A stretch of 64,000 nt of DNA from Lachnospiraceae bacterium. GTDB taxonomy: Bacteria > Bacillota > Clostridia > Lachnospirales > Lachnospiraceae. Each line of letters begins with the position of its first letter. Within the stretch, counting starts at the first letter, position 1. A model generated the notes under the pieces. That model was given only the letters and a program-made list of their open reading frames with translations. It made no database searches and had not been told where the DNA came from. The position numbers were made by a program, and so were the translations under genes. Location: contig JAILKJ010000045.1 in the NCBI GenBank assembly GCA_024693845.1, positions 62,001 through 126,000 on the forward strand, read 5' to 3'. Of this stretch, positions 34,113-41,204 are shown piece by piece.

Positions 34113-34136
34113 GATGAAGAAACGGAGGAAAAACGT

Positions 34137-34286
34137 ATGCGTACCAAGATTACATTAGCTTGTACGGAGTGCAAGAACAGGAATTACAATCTGACCAAGG
34201 ATAAGAAAACGCATCCGGACAGAATGGAGACCAAGAAGTATTGTCGTTTCTGCAAGAGACATACATTGCATAAGGAAACCAAATAA
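34137..34286 (+). CDS. rpmG: 50S ribosomal protein L33
   Basis: The 49-residue product is a zinc-ribbon form of L33: the metal ligands are visible as CTEC near residue 9 and CRFC near 36. [20 protein letters not shown] is the family core. The start at 34137 follows GGAGG; the frame is open further upstream to 34062, but that part overlaps the promoter and T tract. rpmG directly before secE and nusG is standard in Firmicutes. As a C+ (zinc-containing) paralog it may have a zinc-free partner elsewhere. Confidence 0.95.
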   Translation: MRTKITLACTECKNRNYNLTKDKKTHPDRMETKKYCRFCKRHTLHKETK

Positions 34287-34297
34287 GAGGTGTCGAT

Positions 34298-34492
34298 ATG
34301 GCTGAAAATGAAGAAAAGGTCGGCTTTGCGAAAGGCTTGAAGTCCGAATTTGGCAAGATTATCTGGCCGGGTAAGGAAGATCTGGCAAAACAGGCAGTTG
34401 TGGTAACGTTGATCTCTGTAGTGCTCGGCGCTGTCATAGCAGTTCTTGATGTGGTTATGCAGTATGCGATCAACCTGATCATCGGGATCTGA
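34298..34492 (+). CDS. secE: Preprotein translocase subunit SecE
   Basis: SecE is the essential clamp subunit of the SecYEG membrane channel. The 64-residue protein has the short Gram-positive form: a cytoplasmic amphipathic helix (FAKGLKSEFGKIIWPGKEDL) followed by one C-terminal transmembrane helix (VVTLISVVLGAVIAVLDVVM). The conserved Trp-Pro in KIIWPG is present. AGAGGTG precedes the ATG. It is cotranscribed with rpmG and nusG. Confidence 0.95.
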   Translation: MAENEEKVGFAKGLKSEFGKIIWPGKEDLAKQAVVVTLISVVLGAVIAVLDVVMQYAINLIIGI

Positions 34493-34532
34493 GACCTGTC
34501 ACCTGTATATGAAAATATGAAGGAGTAATAGT

Positions 34533-35072
34533 ATGTCAGATACACAAACAACAGCGGATCAGGCTAGCTGGTACGTGGTACATACCGATTCCGGATATGA
34601 GAATAAGGTAAAGGCAAATATTGAAAAGACCATTGAAAACCGAAACCTGGGCGAGAGGATCCTGGAAGTCCGCGTCCCGATGCAGGATGTGGTAGAGCTT
34701 AAGGACGGCGCTCGCAGAACGGTTTACAAGAAGATGTTTCCGGGTTATGTTCTGATCAATATGATCATGGATGACGATACCTGGTATGTCGTTCGAAACA
34801 CCAGAGGTGTGACGGGCTTCGTAGGGCCGGGATCCAAGCCGGTTCCCCTTACGGAGGCAGAGATGAAGCCCCTGGGGATCCACGTGGAGAATGTTACCGT
34901 GGACTTTGGCGAAGGCGATACCATCGCAGTCGTTGCAGGTGTCTGGAAGGATACCGTCGGTGTGGTTCAGCGTATGGACTTCGGTAAGCAGTGCGCAACC
35001 ATCAATGTAGAGATGTTCGGTCGTGAGACTCCTGTGGAGATCAGCTTCGCAGAGATCACCCGAATGAGGTAA
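34533..35072 (+). CDS. nusG: Transcription termination/antitermination factor NusG
   Basis: NusG binds RNA polymerase and links it to the ribosome. The 179-residue protein has the NGN domain, with WYVVHTDSGYENKVKANIEK at the N terminus and the MFPGYVLINMIMDDDTWYVV block near 70. TRGVTGFVGPGSKPVPL near 90 is followed by a KOW domain with EGDTIAVVAGVWKDTVG near 128. The length matches the family. AAGGAG precedes the start. It is the last gene of the rpmG-secE-nusG group and is followed by the ribosomal stalk-region genes rplK and rplA. Confidence 0.97.
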   Translation: MSDTQTTADQASWYVVHTDSGYENKVKANIEKTIENRNLGERILEVRVPMQDVVELKDGARRTVYKKMFPGYVLINMIMDDDTWYVVRNTRGVTGFVGPGSKPVPLTEAEMKPLGIHVENVTVDFGEGDTIAVVAGVWKDTVGVVQRMDFGKQCATINVEMFGRETPVEISFAEITRMR

Positions 35073-35171
35073 ACGAGCTTACGAGGGCTTATCCTCATCA
35101 GAGGAGCTCCCTCTTTAGCTGTGGGAGGACAATGTGTCCGCCACTACCACAATATATCAGGAGGTGCCAAA

Positions 35172-35597
35172 ATGGCAAAGAAAGTAGAAGGTTACATTAA
35201 GTTACAGATTCCTGCCGGCAAAGCAACACCCGCTCCCCCGGTTGGACCTGCTCTCGGTCAGCATGGTGTAAACATCGTTGACTTCACCAAGCAGTTCAAT
35301 GCACGTACTGCCGATCAGGGTGATATGATCATCCCGGTTGTCATCACCGTGTATGCGGACAGAAGCTTCAGCTTCATCACCAAGACTCCGCCTGCAGCAA
35401 TGCTTCTTAAGAAAGCATGTAAGATCCAGTCCGGTTCTGCAGTGCCCAACAAGACCAAGGTTGCTACGATCTCCAAGGCTGAGGTTCAGAAGATCGCTGA
35501 ACTGAAAATGCCGGATCTGAATGCAGCAAGCCTGGAAGCAGCAATGAGTATGATCGCAGGTACCGCAAGATCCATGGGTATCGTGGTTGAGGACTAA
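35172..35597 (+). CDS. rplK: 50S ribosomal protein L11
   Basis: L11 forms the GTPase-associated centre base with 23S rRNA. The 141-residue length is typical. Motifs are [20 protein letters not shown] near residue 6, [17 protein letters not shown] near 27, and the C-terminal rRNA-binding [19 protein letters not shown]. The start at 35172 follows AGGAGGTG; an upstream ATG at 35121 is in frame but lacks a ribosome binding site. rplA follows after 13 bp. Confidence 0.97.
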   Translation: MAKKVEGYIKLQIPAGKATPAPPVGPALGQHGVNIVDFTKQFNARTADQGDMIIPVVITVYADRSFSFITKTPPAAMLLKKACKIQSGSAVPNKTKVATISKAEVQKIAELKMPDLNAASLEAAMSMIAGTARSMGIVVED

Positions 35598-35610
35598 GGA
35601 GGAGTAGAAG

Positions 35611-36300
35611 ATGAAGCACGGAAAGAAATATAACGAGGCTGCAAAGCTGGTTGACCGTTCCCAGCTCCTTGAGCCCGCAGAAGCGGTATCTCTGGTTAAG
35701 AAGACTGCTACCGCGAAGTTTGATGAAACGGTTGAAGTACATATCCGTACAGGTTGTGACGGCCGTCATGCAGATCAGCAGATCCGTGGCGCGGTTGTTC
35801 TTCCCAACGGAACCGGTAAGACGGTACGCGTTCTGGTATTCGCTAAGGGCGATAAGATCAATGAGGCTGAGGCAGCCGGTGCCGATCATGTAGGCGGCGA
35901 GGAGCTGATCCCCAAGATCCAGAATGACGGATGGCTTGATTTCGACGTAGTAGTTGCTACTCCCGACATGATGGGCGTGGTAGGTCGTCTCGGTAAGGTG
36001 CTGGGTCCCAAAGGCCTGATGCCCAACCCCAAGGCAGGTACCGTAACCATGGACGTAGCTAAGGCTATCGCAGATATCAAAGCCGGTAAGATCGAGTACA
36101 GACTTGACAAGGCTAACATCATTCACTGCCCCATCGGCAAGGCTTCCTTCGATGAGAGCAAGCTGGTTGAGAACTTCAATGCACTGATGGAAGCTATCAA
36201 CAAGGCTAAGCCCAGCACTCTGAAGGGTCAGTACCTTCGTTCCGTAACCCTGGCAACCACCATGGGACCGGGCGTAAAGGTAAGCACCGTTAAGATCTGA
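35611..36300 (+). CDS. rplA: 50S ribosomal protein L1
   Basis: L1 forms the mobile L1 stalk next to the E site and can repress its own operon. The 229-residue protein contains the family marks [20 protein letters not shown] near residue 30, [15 protein letters not shown] near 88, and the [20 protein letters not shown] block near 130. It has AAGGAGGAG upstream. A terminator follows its stop, so the rpmG-to-rplA transcript probably ends here, before the unusual CapA-family gene. Confidence 0.97.
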   Translation: MKHGKKYNEAAKLVDRSQLLEPAEAVSLVKKTATAKFDETVEVHIRTGCDGRHADQQIRGAVVLPNGTGKTVRVLVFAKGDKINEAEAAGADHVGGEELIPKIQNDGWLDFDVVVATPDMMGVVGRLGKVLGPKGLMPNPKAGTVTMDVAKAIADIKAGKIEYRLDKANIIHCPIGKASFDESKLVENFNALMEAINKAKPSTLKGQYLRSVTLATTMGPGVKVSTVKI

Positions 36301-36319
36301 TAAGACCATACGGAAACAG

Positions 36320-36347
36320 ACGGCAGTCCTTTTGGGCTGCCGTTTTC
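36320..36347 (+). terminator. Rho-independent terminator after rplA
   Basis: ACGGCAGTCC (36320-36329) pairs with GGGCTGCCGT (36334-36343), one T-G wobble, around a TTTT loop and runs into TTTTCGTTT. Confidence 0.85.
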
Positions 36348-36366
36348 GTTTACAGGGGAGTAAAGC

Positions 36367-37635
36367 ATGAAAAAAGCGATCATCATATTCTGCATCGTGT
36401 TCAGCCTGGTTTTCACCCTGGGATGCCTGGGTCTGTATCTCTATGCGGAAAGTGATCTTCGGAAAGGCAACAGGGAAGTTGAAAGTCTGCAGGAGGAAGA
36501 GGATCCGGGAAAAGTGTCCGCCGAAGACTCCGACGAGCTTGCCGTGATCGAAGATTCCGCTGCGAGAGAAGAGACGGAGAGACTGGAAGAAGAGGAAGCG
36601 GAAACGGATGCGGATGCGACTGAGGAAGAGCCTTCGGATCTTGAGACCATAGAGACGGATGCAGCCAAGGAACCTGTGACCATGGTCTTTACCGGGGATA
36701 TCTGTTTTCATGATCCCTTTGCCAATATGGCGTCCTACCGCCAGAGAGGCAGCGATATCGAAAAGTGCATCGACAGCTATCTGCTGACGGAGATGCGTGA
36801 GGCGGATTTTTGCGTCGTGAATAATGAATTCCCGTATTCAAACAGAGGTACGCCGGCAGCGGGCAAGACCTATACCTTCCGGAGTAAGCCGGAGAATGTG
36901 AAGATCATGAACGAGATCGGCGTCGATGTAGCTTCCGTTGCCAACAACCATGCCTTTGACCATGGGGAGGATGCTTTTCTCGATACGCTGGATATCCTGA
37001 AGGAAGCGGGGATTGCTTCCGTAGGAGGCGGTCGCAACATAGAAGAAGCTGCCGCTCCCGTGATCCTGGAAAAGGGCGGCATGAAGATCGGTATCATTGC
37101 GGCCACCCAGATCGAGCGGACGGGCTCGCCGGAAACAAGAGGCGCTACGGACACCCTGCCCGGTGTGATGCGCAGCTTTTCGGAGGCAGAACAGGCGCGT
37201 TTCCTGGAAGCGGCCAAAAGTGCACGGCAGCAGTGCGATTTCCTCATTGCCTTCGTGCATTGGGGTTCGGAGAATACCGATGTGCTGGACAGCTGGCAGA
37301 CCGGCCAGGCGGCGGCACTGGCAGAGTGCGGCGTGGATCTGATCGTCGGGGCTCATCCCCATTGCCTTCAGGGACTGGGACAGTGCGGCGGTGTTCCGGT
37401 GATCTACAGTCTGGGAAACTACTGGTTTAATTCCAAGCGGGTAGACACGGCACTTTTGAAGGTGGTCATTGAAGACGGCTCCCTGACCGGTGTTCAGATG
37501 ATCCCGGCTCTTCAGCATGACTGCCGTACCGATCATCTGGAGGGGGCTGAGAAGCAACGGATCATCGATTATCTGAATTCCATCTCCCGCGACGGCATAA
37601 GCCTTGACGCAGAGGGATATTTGGTTGGGGTGTGA
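36367..37635 (+). CDS. CapA family metallophosphatase-like protein (PgsA/CapA-like)
   Basis: The 422-residue protein has an N-terminal membrane anchor (IIIFCIVFSLVFTLGCLGLY, residues 5-24), an acidic Glu/Asp-rich linker (about 35-100), and an extracellular CapA (bacterial capsule synthesis, PGA_cap) calcineurin-like domain. Motifs in the domain are MVFTGDICFHDPFANM near 103, ADFCVVNNEFPYSN near 145, DVASVANNHAFDHGE near 185, and LIVGAHPHCLQGL near 335. Family members act in poly-gamma-glutamate or surface polymer metabolism. Its place between rplA and rplJ is unusual: these genes are normally adjacent. A terminator precedes it and the rplJ promoter lies just after it, so it may be weakly expressed by readthrough. 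Confidence 0.88.
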   Translation: MKKAIIIFCIVFSLVFTLGCLGLYLYAESDLRKGNREVESLQEEEDPGKVSAEDSDELAVIEDSAAREETERLEEEEAETDADATEEEPSDLETIETDAAKEPVTMVFTGDICFHDPFANMASYRQRGSDIEKCIDSYLLTEMREADFCVVNNEFPYSNRGTPAAGKTYTFRSKPENVKIMNEIGVDVASVANNHAFDHGEDAFLDTLDILKEAGIASVGGGRNIEEAAAPVILEKGGMKIGIIAATQIERTGSPETRGATDTLPGVMRSFSEAEQARFLEAAKSARQQCDFLIAFVHWGSENTDVLDSWQTGQAAALAECGVDLIVGAHPHCLQGLGQCGGVPVIYSLGNYWFNSKRVDTALLKVVIEDGSLTGVQMIPALQHDCRTDHLEGAEKQRIIDYLNSISRDGISLDAEGYLVGV

Positions 37636-37636
37636 A

Positions 37637-37692
37637 TGTCAAGATATATGCAGGAGTTTGTTGTGACAAACTTCTGCAGAAATATCTTGACA
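37637..37692 (+). repeat. Large composite inverted repeat overlapping the rplJ promoter -35
   Basis: TGTCAAGATAT (37637-37647) and ATATCTTGACA (37682-37692) are exact complements. Inside them, 37649-37660 and 37667-37678 form a 12-bp stem with one G-T wobble and a 6-nt loop. The 3' outer arm contains the TTGACA -35 of rplJ. It starts 2 bp after the CapA stop and lacks a T tract. Confidence 0.85.
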
Positions 37693-37716
37693 CAAGAAGT
37701 CCATCCGTGGTATGGT
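37687..37716 (+). promoter_or_regulatory. Promoter of rplJ-rplL
   Basis: TTGACA (37687-37692), 18 nt, TATGGT (37711-37716). The start is expected near 37723, giving a leader of about 190 nt that contains the L10 regulatory RNA. Confidence 0.75.
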
Positions 37717-37721
37717 AAGCA

Positions 37722-37862
37722 AGGTCGCTTAAGACCATGCCGAAGACAGCAGGTGTCCCACGGGACGTAAGAAGCAGCTTGCAGCGCCTGCCGAGGAGAT
37801 CAGGATTCGTAAGACAAAGATGTGAATGCGATTGCCTCCCTGTTTTCGGGGAGGATTTTTTT
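37722..37862 (+). ncRNA. Ribosomal protein L10 leader with attenuator
   Basis: The leader carries the conserved L10 pattern: a first hairpin GGTC/GACC (about 37732-37745), then a stem closed by GCAGG (near 37749) and CCTGC (near 37787) with inner GTCCC/GGGAC, and the CCTGCCGAGGA segment. A terminator follows: CCTCCC (37835-37840) pairs with GGGAGG (37849-37854) and is followed by a run of T. Excess L10(L12)4 binding is known to favour termination in this family. Confidence 0.85.
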
Positions 37863-37914
37863 CTATCTTTTACACTCCTATATCGGCAATCAAAATTTAT
37901 AAGGAGGTAAGAAC

Positions 37915-38490
37915 ATGGCAAAGGTTGAATTAAAGCAGCCGGTCGTTGAGGAGATTTCCGAAGCGGTCAAGGATGCCCAGTCCGTAGTCCTGGTGGATTA
38001 CAGAGGACTGACGGTTGAGCAGGATACCAGACTCCGCCGCCTGTGCCGCGAAAATGGTGTAACCTACAAGGTTTACAAGAACACCATGATGAATTTCGCG
38101 TTCAAGGGAACGGAATTTGAGTGCCTCTCCTCGCTTTTAGAGGGTCCTTCCGCAGCAGCGATTTCCAAGACTGATGCGACAGCGCCCGCCAGAGTAATGG
38201 GTAAGTTCGCCAAGGAGGCGGATAAGCTTGAGATCAAGGGCGGCGTTGTGGAAGGCGTGCAGTATGATGCAGCAGGGATCGCGAACATCGCTACCATCCC
38301 GGGAAGAGACGAGCTTCTTTCCAAACTGCTTGGCAGCATCCAGTCGCCTATCGCAAACTTCGCACGCGTTATGAACCAGCTGGCTGAGAAAGGCGGTGCC
38401 GGTGAGGCAGCAGCCGAGGCTCCCGCAGCCGAGGCAGAAGCAGAGGCTCCCGCAGCTGAGGCAGAAGCAGAAGCACCTGCAGCAGAGTAA
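37915..38490 (+). CDS. rplJ: 50S ribosomal protein L10
   Basis: L10 anchors the L7/L12 stalk dimers. The core (residues 1-165) is standard: SVVLVDYRGLTVEQDTRLRR near 22, YKVYKNTMMNFAF near 52, and IPGRDELLSKLLGSIQSPIA near 128. The C-terminal tail from residue 165 is unusual: a repeated Ala/Glu/Pro unit (EAPAAEAEA repeated about three times) that extends the protein to 191 residues. The repeat is also visible at DNA level. AAGGAGG precedes the ATG. It is regulated by the upstream leader RNA. Confidence 0.96.
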   Translation: MAKVELKQPVVEEISEAVKDAQSVVLVDYRGLTVEQDTRLRRLCRENGVTYKVYKNTMMNFAFKGTEFECLSSLLEGPSAAAISKTDATAPARVMGKFAKEADKLEIKGGVVEGVQYDAAGIANIATIPGRDELLSKLLGSIQSPIANFARVMNQLAEKGGAGEAAAEAPAAEAEAEAPAAEAEAEAPAAE

Positions 38491-38552
38491 GTACTAAGGC
38501 ATGAAACTGATTTGTTCCCCAGGGAACAGGAATTTAAACGGAGGAAAAAGAA

Positions 38553-38930
38553 ATGGCAAAGTTATCTATTGATGAGATCATCAGTGCAATCGAAGAGCTT
38601 ACCGTACTTGAGCTCAATGACCTTGTAAAGGCGTGTGAGGAGAAGTTCGGCGTATCTGCAGCAGCAGGCGTTGTTGTAGCAGCGGCAGGCGCAGCAGGCG
38701 GCGCAGCAGCTGAGGAGAAGACCGAGTTTGACGTAGAGCTTACTGAGGCAGGCGCAAACAAGGTTAAGGTTATCAAGGTAGTTCGTGAGGTAACCGGTCT
38801 TGGACTTAAGGAAGCTAAGGATACCGTTGAGGCAGCTCCCAAGGTGATCAAGGAAGGCGCTTCCAAGGAAGAGGCAGAGGACATCAAGGCTAAGCTTGAG
38901 GCTGAAGGCGCAAAGGTTACTCTGAAATAA
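38553..38930 (+). CDS. rplL: 50S ribosomal protein L7/L12
   Basis: L7/L12 forms the flexible stalk that recruits translation factors. The 125-residue protein has the N-terminal dimerisation helices ([20 protein letters not shown]), an Ala/Gly-rich hinge (about 38-55), and the C-terminal domain with [20 protein letters not shown] and the final [13 protein letters not shown]. Codon use is highly biased, as for abundant proteins. Its GGAGG ribosome binding site sits 62 bp after rplJ. A terminator follows, and instead of rpoB the next gene is a large membrane protein. Confidence 0.97.
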   Translation: MAKLSIDEIISAIEELTVLELNDLVKACEEKFGVSAAAGVVVAAAGAAGGAAAEEKTEFDVELTEAGANKVKVIKVVREVTGLGLKEAKDTVEAAPKVIKEGASKEEAEDIKAKLEAEGAKVTLK

Positions 38931-38958
38931 TCAGATCTTTCAAAAAGACTAACAAACG

Positions 38959-38988
38959 GAAAGTCCGGGTTTTTCCCGGGCTTTCTTT
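38959..38988 (+). terminator. Terminator after rplL
   Basis: GAAAGTCCGGG (38959-38969) pairs with CCCGGGCTTTC (38975-38985), one T-G wobble, with a T5 loop and a short T tail. Confidence 0.8.
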
Positions 38989-39011
38989 CACCCGATAACA
39001 GGCGGTAAAGT

Positions 39012-41081
39012 ATGGCCCGGACTTTTCAGAGAAAAATTCAAAAGCTCATGGGTATCCCCTATGTTCTGCTGATACTGTTTTTGACCATCGTCATCCTGTT
39101 TGGATGGATCCATCCGGACAGTTACGGCGAGCTTGAAAACGCATGGCCCTTGATAAAAAGGGTTGTGATGATGACGGCAGGCGTAGGGGTTTTTATGTGC
39201 CTTTCGGCGGCTGCTTTTCATCTGACGGATAAGCTGTCCGGGAAAAAGGCTGCCCTCTGCCTTGGCATATTATCGGTGGTGGCATTTTTCCTGCAGTTGC
39301 TTTTGATCCTCAGATATCCTCTGCAGATCTGGTGGGACAATACCAGCGTTCTGACCAGTGCCATCAGTGTGGTAACGGGGGATAGGAGCTGCTTTGATGT
39401 GATCTACTTCAATCAGGTGGGGCATCAGAACTGCTTTCTGCTCCTTACTGCGGCGCTTGTGGCTGTGGCCGGGTTTTTCGGCATCGACAGCGCCGGCTAT
39501 ACGATCTGGTTCAGTCTCATCGATCTTTTTGCGGTGGATCTGGCCATCGCCCTGACTCTGCTTACCGTCAAAAGACTTCGGGGCGCATCTTCCGCAAAGC
39601 GTCTCTGGCTGGTGATCCTGCTCTGTCCGGGCATCTATCTTTGGAGCGGTTATTACTACACCACGAATCTGTCACTTTTGTTCATAGCGGGCTGGTTTTA
39701 TCTTGTGAGTCTTGCCTGGGAGAAAAAGAGACATCCCCTGTTTTATTTCGGTCTGGGATTATTTGCGGCTTTCGGGATGCAGCTTCGGGCTACGGTGATG
39801 TTGGCAGTGATCGCCACCGTGATCGTCGCATTTTTTAAAACTCCCAAGGCACCCCTTCGGGCGGCGCTCTGCACCGCCGCCGGCATTGCTGTTATGCTTG
39901 GGCTGTTGAATCTGACCTATGAAAAAATGAACCCCGACTACAGCAAGGACGCCAGGTTCCCCGTCACCCACTGGCTGATGATGGGAGCGCAGGGCAACGG
40001 CGAGTACAGTGATGCGGATCTGGAGTTTACTTCTTCCTTTGAAACGGCGGAGGAAAAAAGTGCGGCTACGAAGGCGGAGTATATAAGACGTCTGAAGGAG
40101 GCCGGGCCCGTCGGGATCGCGGCCCTTGCTTTTCGCAAGACGACCCACAACTGGTCCTACGGGAATCACTCCTACTATCCGCTTTTCCACAGATATGACA
40201 GGCTCTCGGATCTTCTGTTTACACCGGATCATCAGATTCTGTTTTACCTGGAGCAGGTTTATCACCTGAGTCTGCTGCTTTTGGTTCTGGTCGGACTTTT
40301 GCTGAGGATGACAAAACTTTGGGGCGGCAAAAAGGACGGCGCGGAGGAGTTTGCGGTGGAAATGGAGGATGCGATCCGAATCGCACTTTTGGGCGGCTTT
40401 TGCTTTTATCTGCTCTGGGAGACCTTCCCGTATTACAGTGTTGGTTTTCTGGGAGTGCTCTGGTATCTTTCTTCCGGTGGCTGCGATCTGCTTTCGGGAG
40501 TGGTTTCGAAGCCGTCTCGTGGAAAGACGGTACCGCTGGCAGCTTTGGGTATCGCACTTGCGCTGAGCCTTCCCATCGGATATGTACTGGTCAAAACTGC
40601 GTGGCCGGTGATCACCAAACCGGTGGTGACCCAGAAAAAACTCAATACCATGCTTTCCCTTAAGGACGTGGATAAAGCTGAGCAGACTTTTGTGGCATCC
40701 AGGCCCTTTGATACCATTTCATTCTGGATCGGTAAGGGGGATCAGGGAAATCCGGCGGGGGGACGATATGAGATCGTTCTTTCCGGGCAGGAGAGCGGCG
40801 AAGTGCTCAGGGAGACTTATGATACCGAAGGGATGGCAAGGGTGGATGAATACACCAGGACCTTCCCGCGGGTGGAGTGCAAACCCGGCGAGCATTTTTC
40901 CCTGACAGTGGAAAAGCAGGGGGAGGATAACGGCAATCCCCTGACGCTGGGGGGCTACGACCTTCCGGTAGAGGCTTACATGTACGGAGAGCTGCTCTTT
41001 GACGGCCGCCTTCAGGAAAGCGAGCTGTTCTTCACCGTGACGGACGGGGGACCGGATTCGGTTATCAGGCTCTATGAGTAA
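39012..41081 (+). CDS. Polytopic membrane protein, GT-C glycosyltransferase-like
   Basis: The 689-residue protein has roughly a dozen hydrophobic helices in residues 15-525 (for example VLLILFLTIVILFGWI near 18 and LVILLCPGIYLWSGYYYTT near 203), followed by a soluble C-terminal domain of about 160 residues with beta character. It resembles GT39/PMT-like GT-C enzymes that use lipid-linked sugars, because of the large periplasm-side loop after the first helices (YPLQIWWDNTSVLTSAI) and the LWSGYYYTTN segment. I do not see a certain DXD motif in the first loop. It is placed between rplL and rpoB, which are normally adjacent. Terminator before it and rpoB promoter after it suggest readthrough expression. 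Confidence 0.75.
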   Translation: MARTFQRKIQKLMGIPYVLLILFLTIVILFGWIHPDSYGELENAWPLIKRVVMMTAGVGVFMCLSAAAFHLTDKLSGKKAALCLGILSVVAFFLQLLLILRYPLQIWWDNTSVLTSAISVVTGDRSCFDVIYFNQVGHQNCFLLLTAALVAVAGFFGIDSAGYTIWFSLIDLFAVDLAIALTLLTVKRLRGASSAKRLWLVILLCPGIYLWSGYYYTTNLSLLFIAGWFYLVSLAWEKKRHPLFYFGLGLFAAFGMQLRATVMLAVIATVIVAFFKTPKAPLRAALCTAAGIAVMLGLLNLTYEKMNPDYSKDARFPVTHWLMMGAQGNGEYSDADLEFTSSFETAEEKSAATKAEYIRRLKEAGPVGIAALAFRKTTHNWSYGNHSYYPLFHRYDRLSDLLFTPDHQILFYLEQVYHLSLLLLVLVGLLLRMTKLWGGKKDGAEEFAVEMEDAIRIALLGGFCFYLLWETFPYYSVGFLGVLWYLSSGGCDLLSGVVSKPSRGKTVPLAALGIALALSLPIGYVLVKTAWPVITKPVVTQKKLNTMLSLKDVDKAEQTFVASRPFDTISFWIGKGDQGNPAGGRYEIVLSGQESGEVLRETYDTEGMARVDEYTRTFPRVECKPGEHFSLTVEKQGEDNGNPLTLGGYDLPVEAYMYGELLFDGRLQESELFFTVTDGGPDSVIRLYE

Positions 41082-41105
41082 CAAAATAAAAAAATAAATT
41101 TGTCA

Positions 41106-41134
41106 TTGACTACAAAAAGGGCTTGTAGTACAAT
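41106..41134 (+). promoter_or_regulatory. Promoter of rpoB-rpoC with inverted repeat in the spacer
   Basis: TTGACT (41106-41111), 17 nt, TACAAT (41129-41134). ACTACAA (41109-41115) and TTGTAGT (41123-41129) are perfect inverted repeats spanning the spacer and touching both boxes. Confidence 0.8.
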
Positions 41135-41204
41135 GGATGGTGCACATTTGCGGATTATAGGAATACTATGCCCAAATGACTAAATACAGCGAGGTGAAAA
41201 GTCC

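Larger units (their letters stand above)
33739..34136. other. Intergenic region between divergent FliD-like gene and rpmG
   Basis: This 398-bp, AT-rich gap contains the minus-strand ribosome binding site (near 33745), a hairpin at 33903-33926, a strong plus-strand promoter (34049-34077) and a small hairpin with a T tract (34090-34112). I see no supported gene in it; a 105-codon frame (33766-34083) runs through the hairpin and the promoter -10 and is rejected. Confidence 0.7.

Noticed and set aside
34084-34300. tRNA gene near rpmG-secE
   Set aside because: Some bacteria have a tRNA here; I found no cloverleaf or TTCGA-type arm in this stretch.
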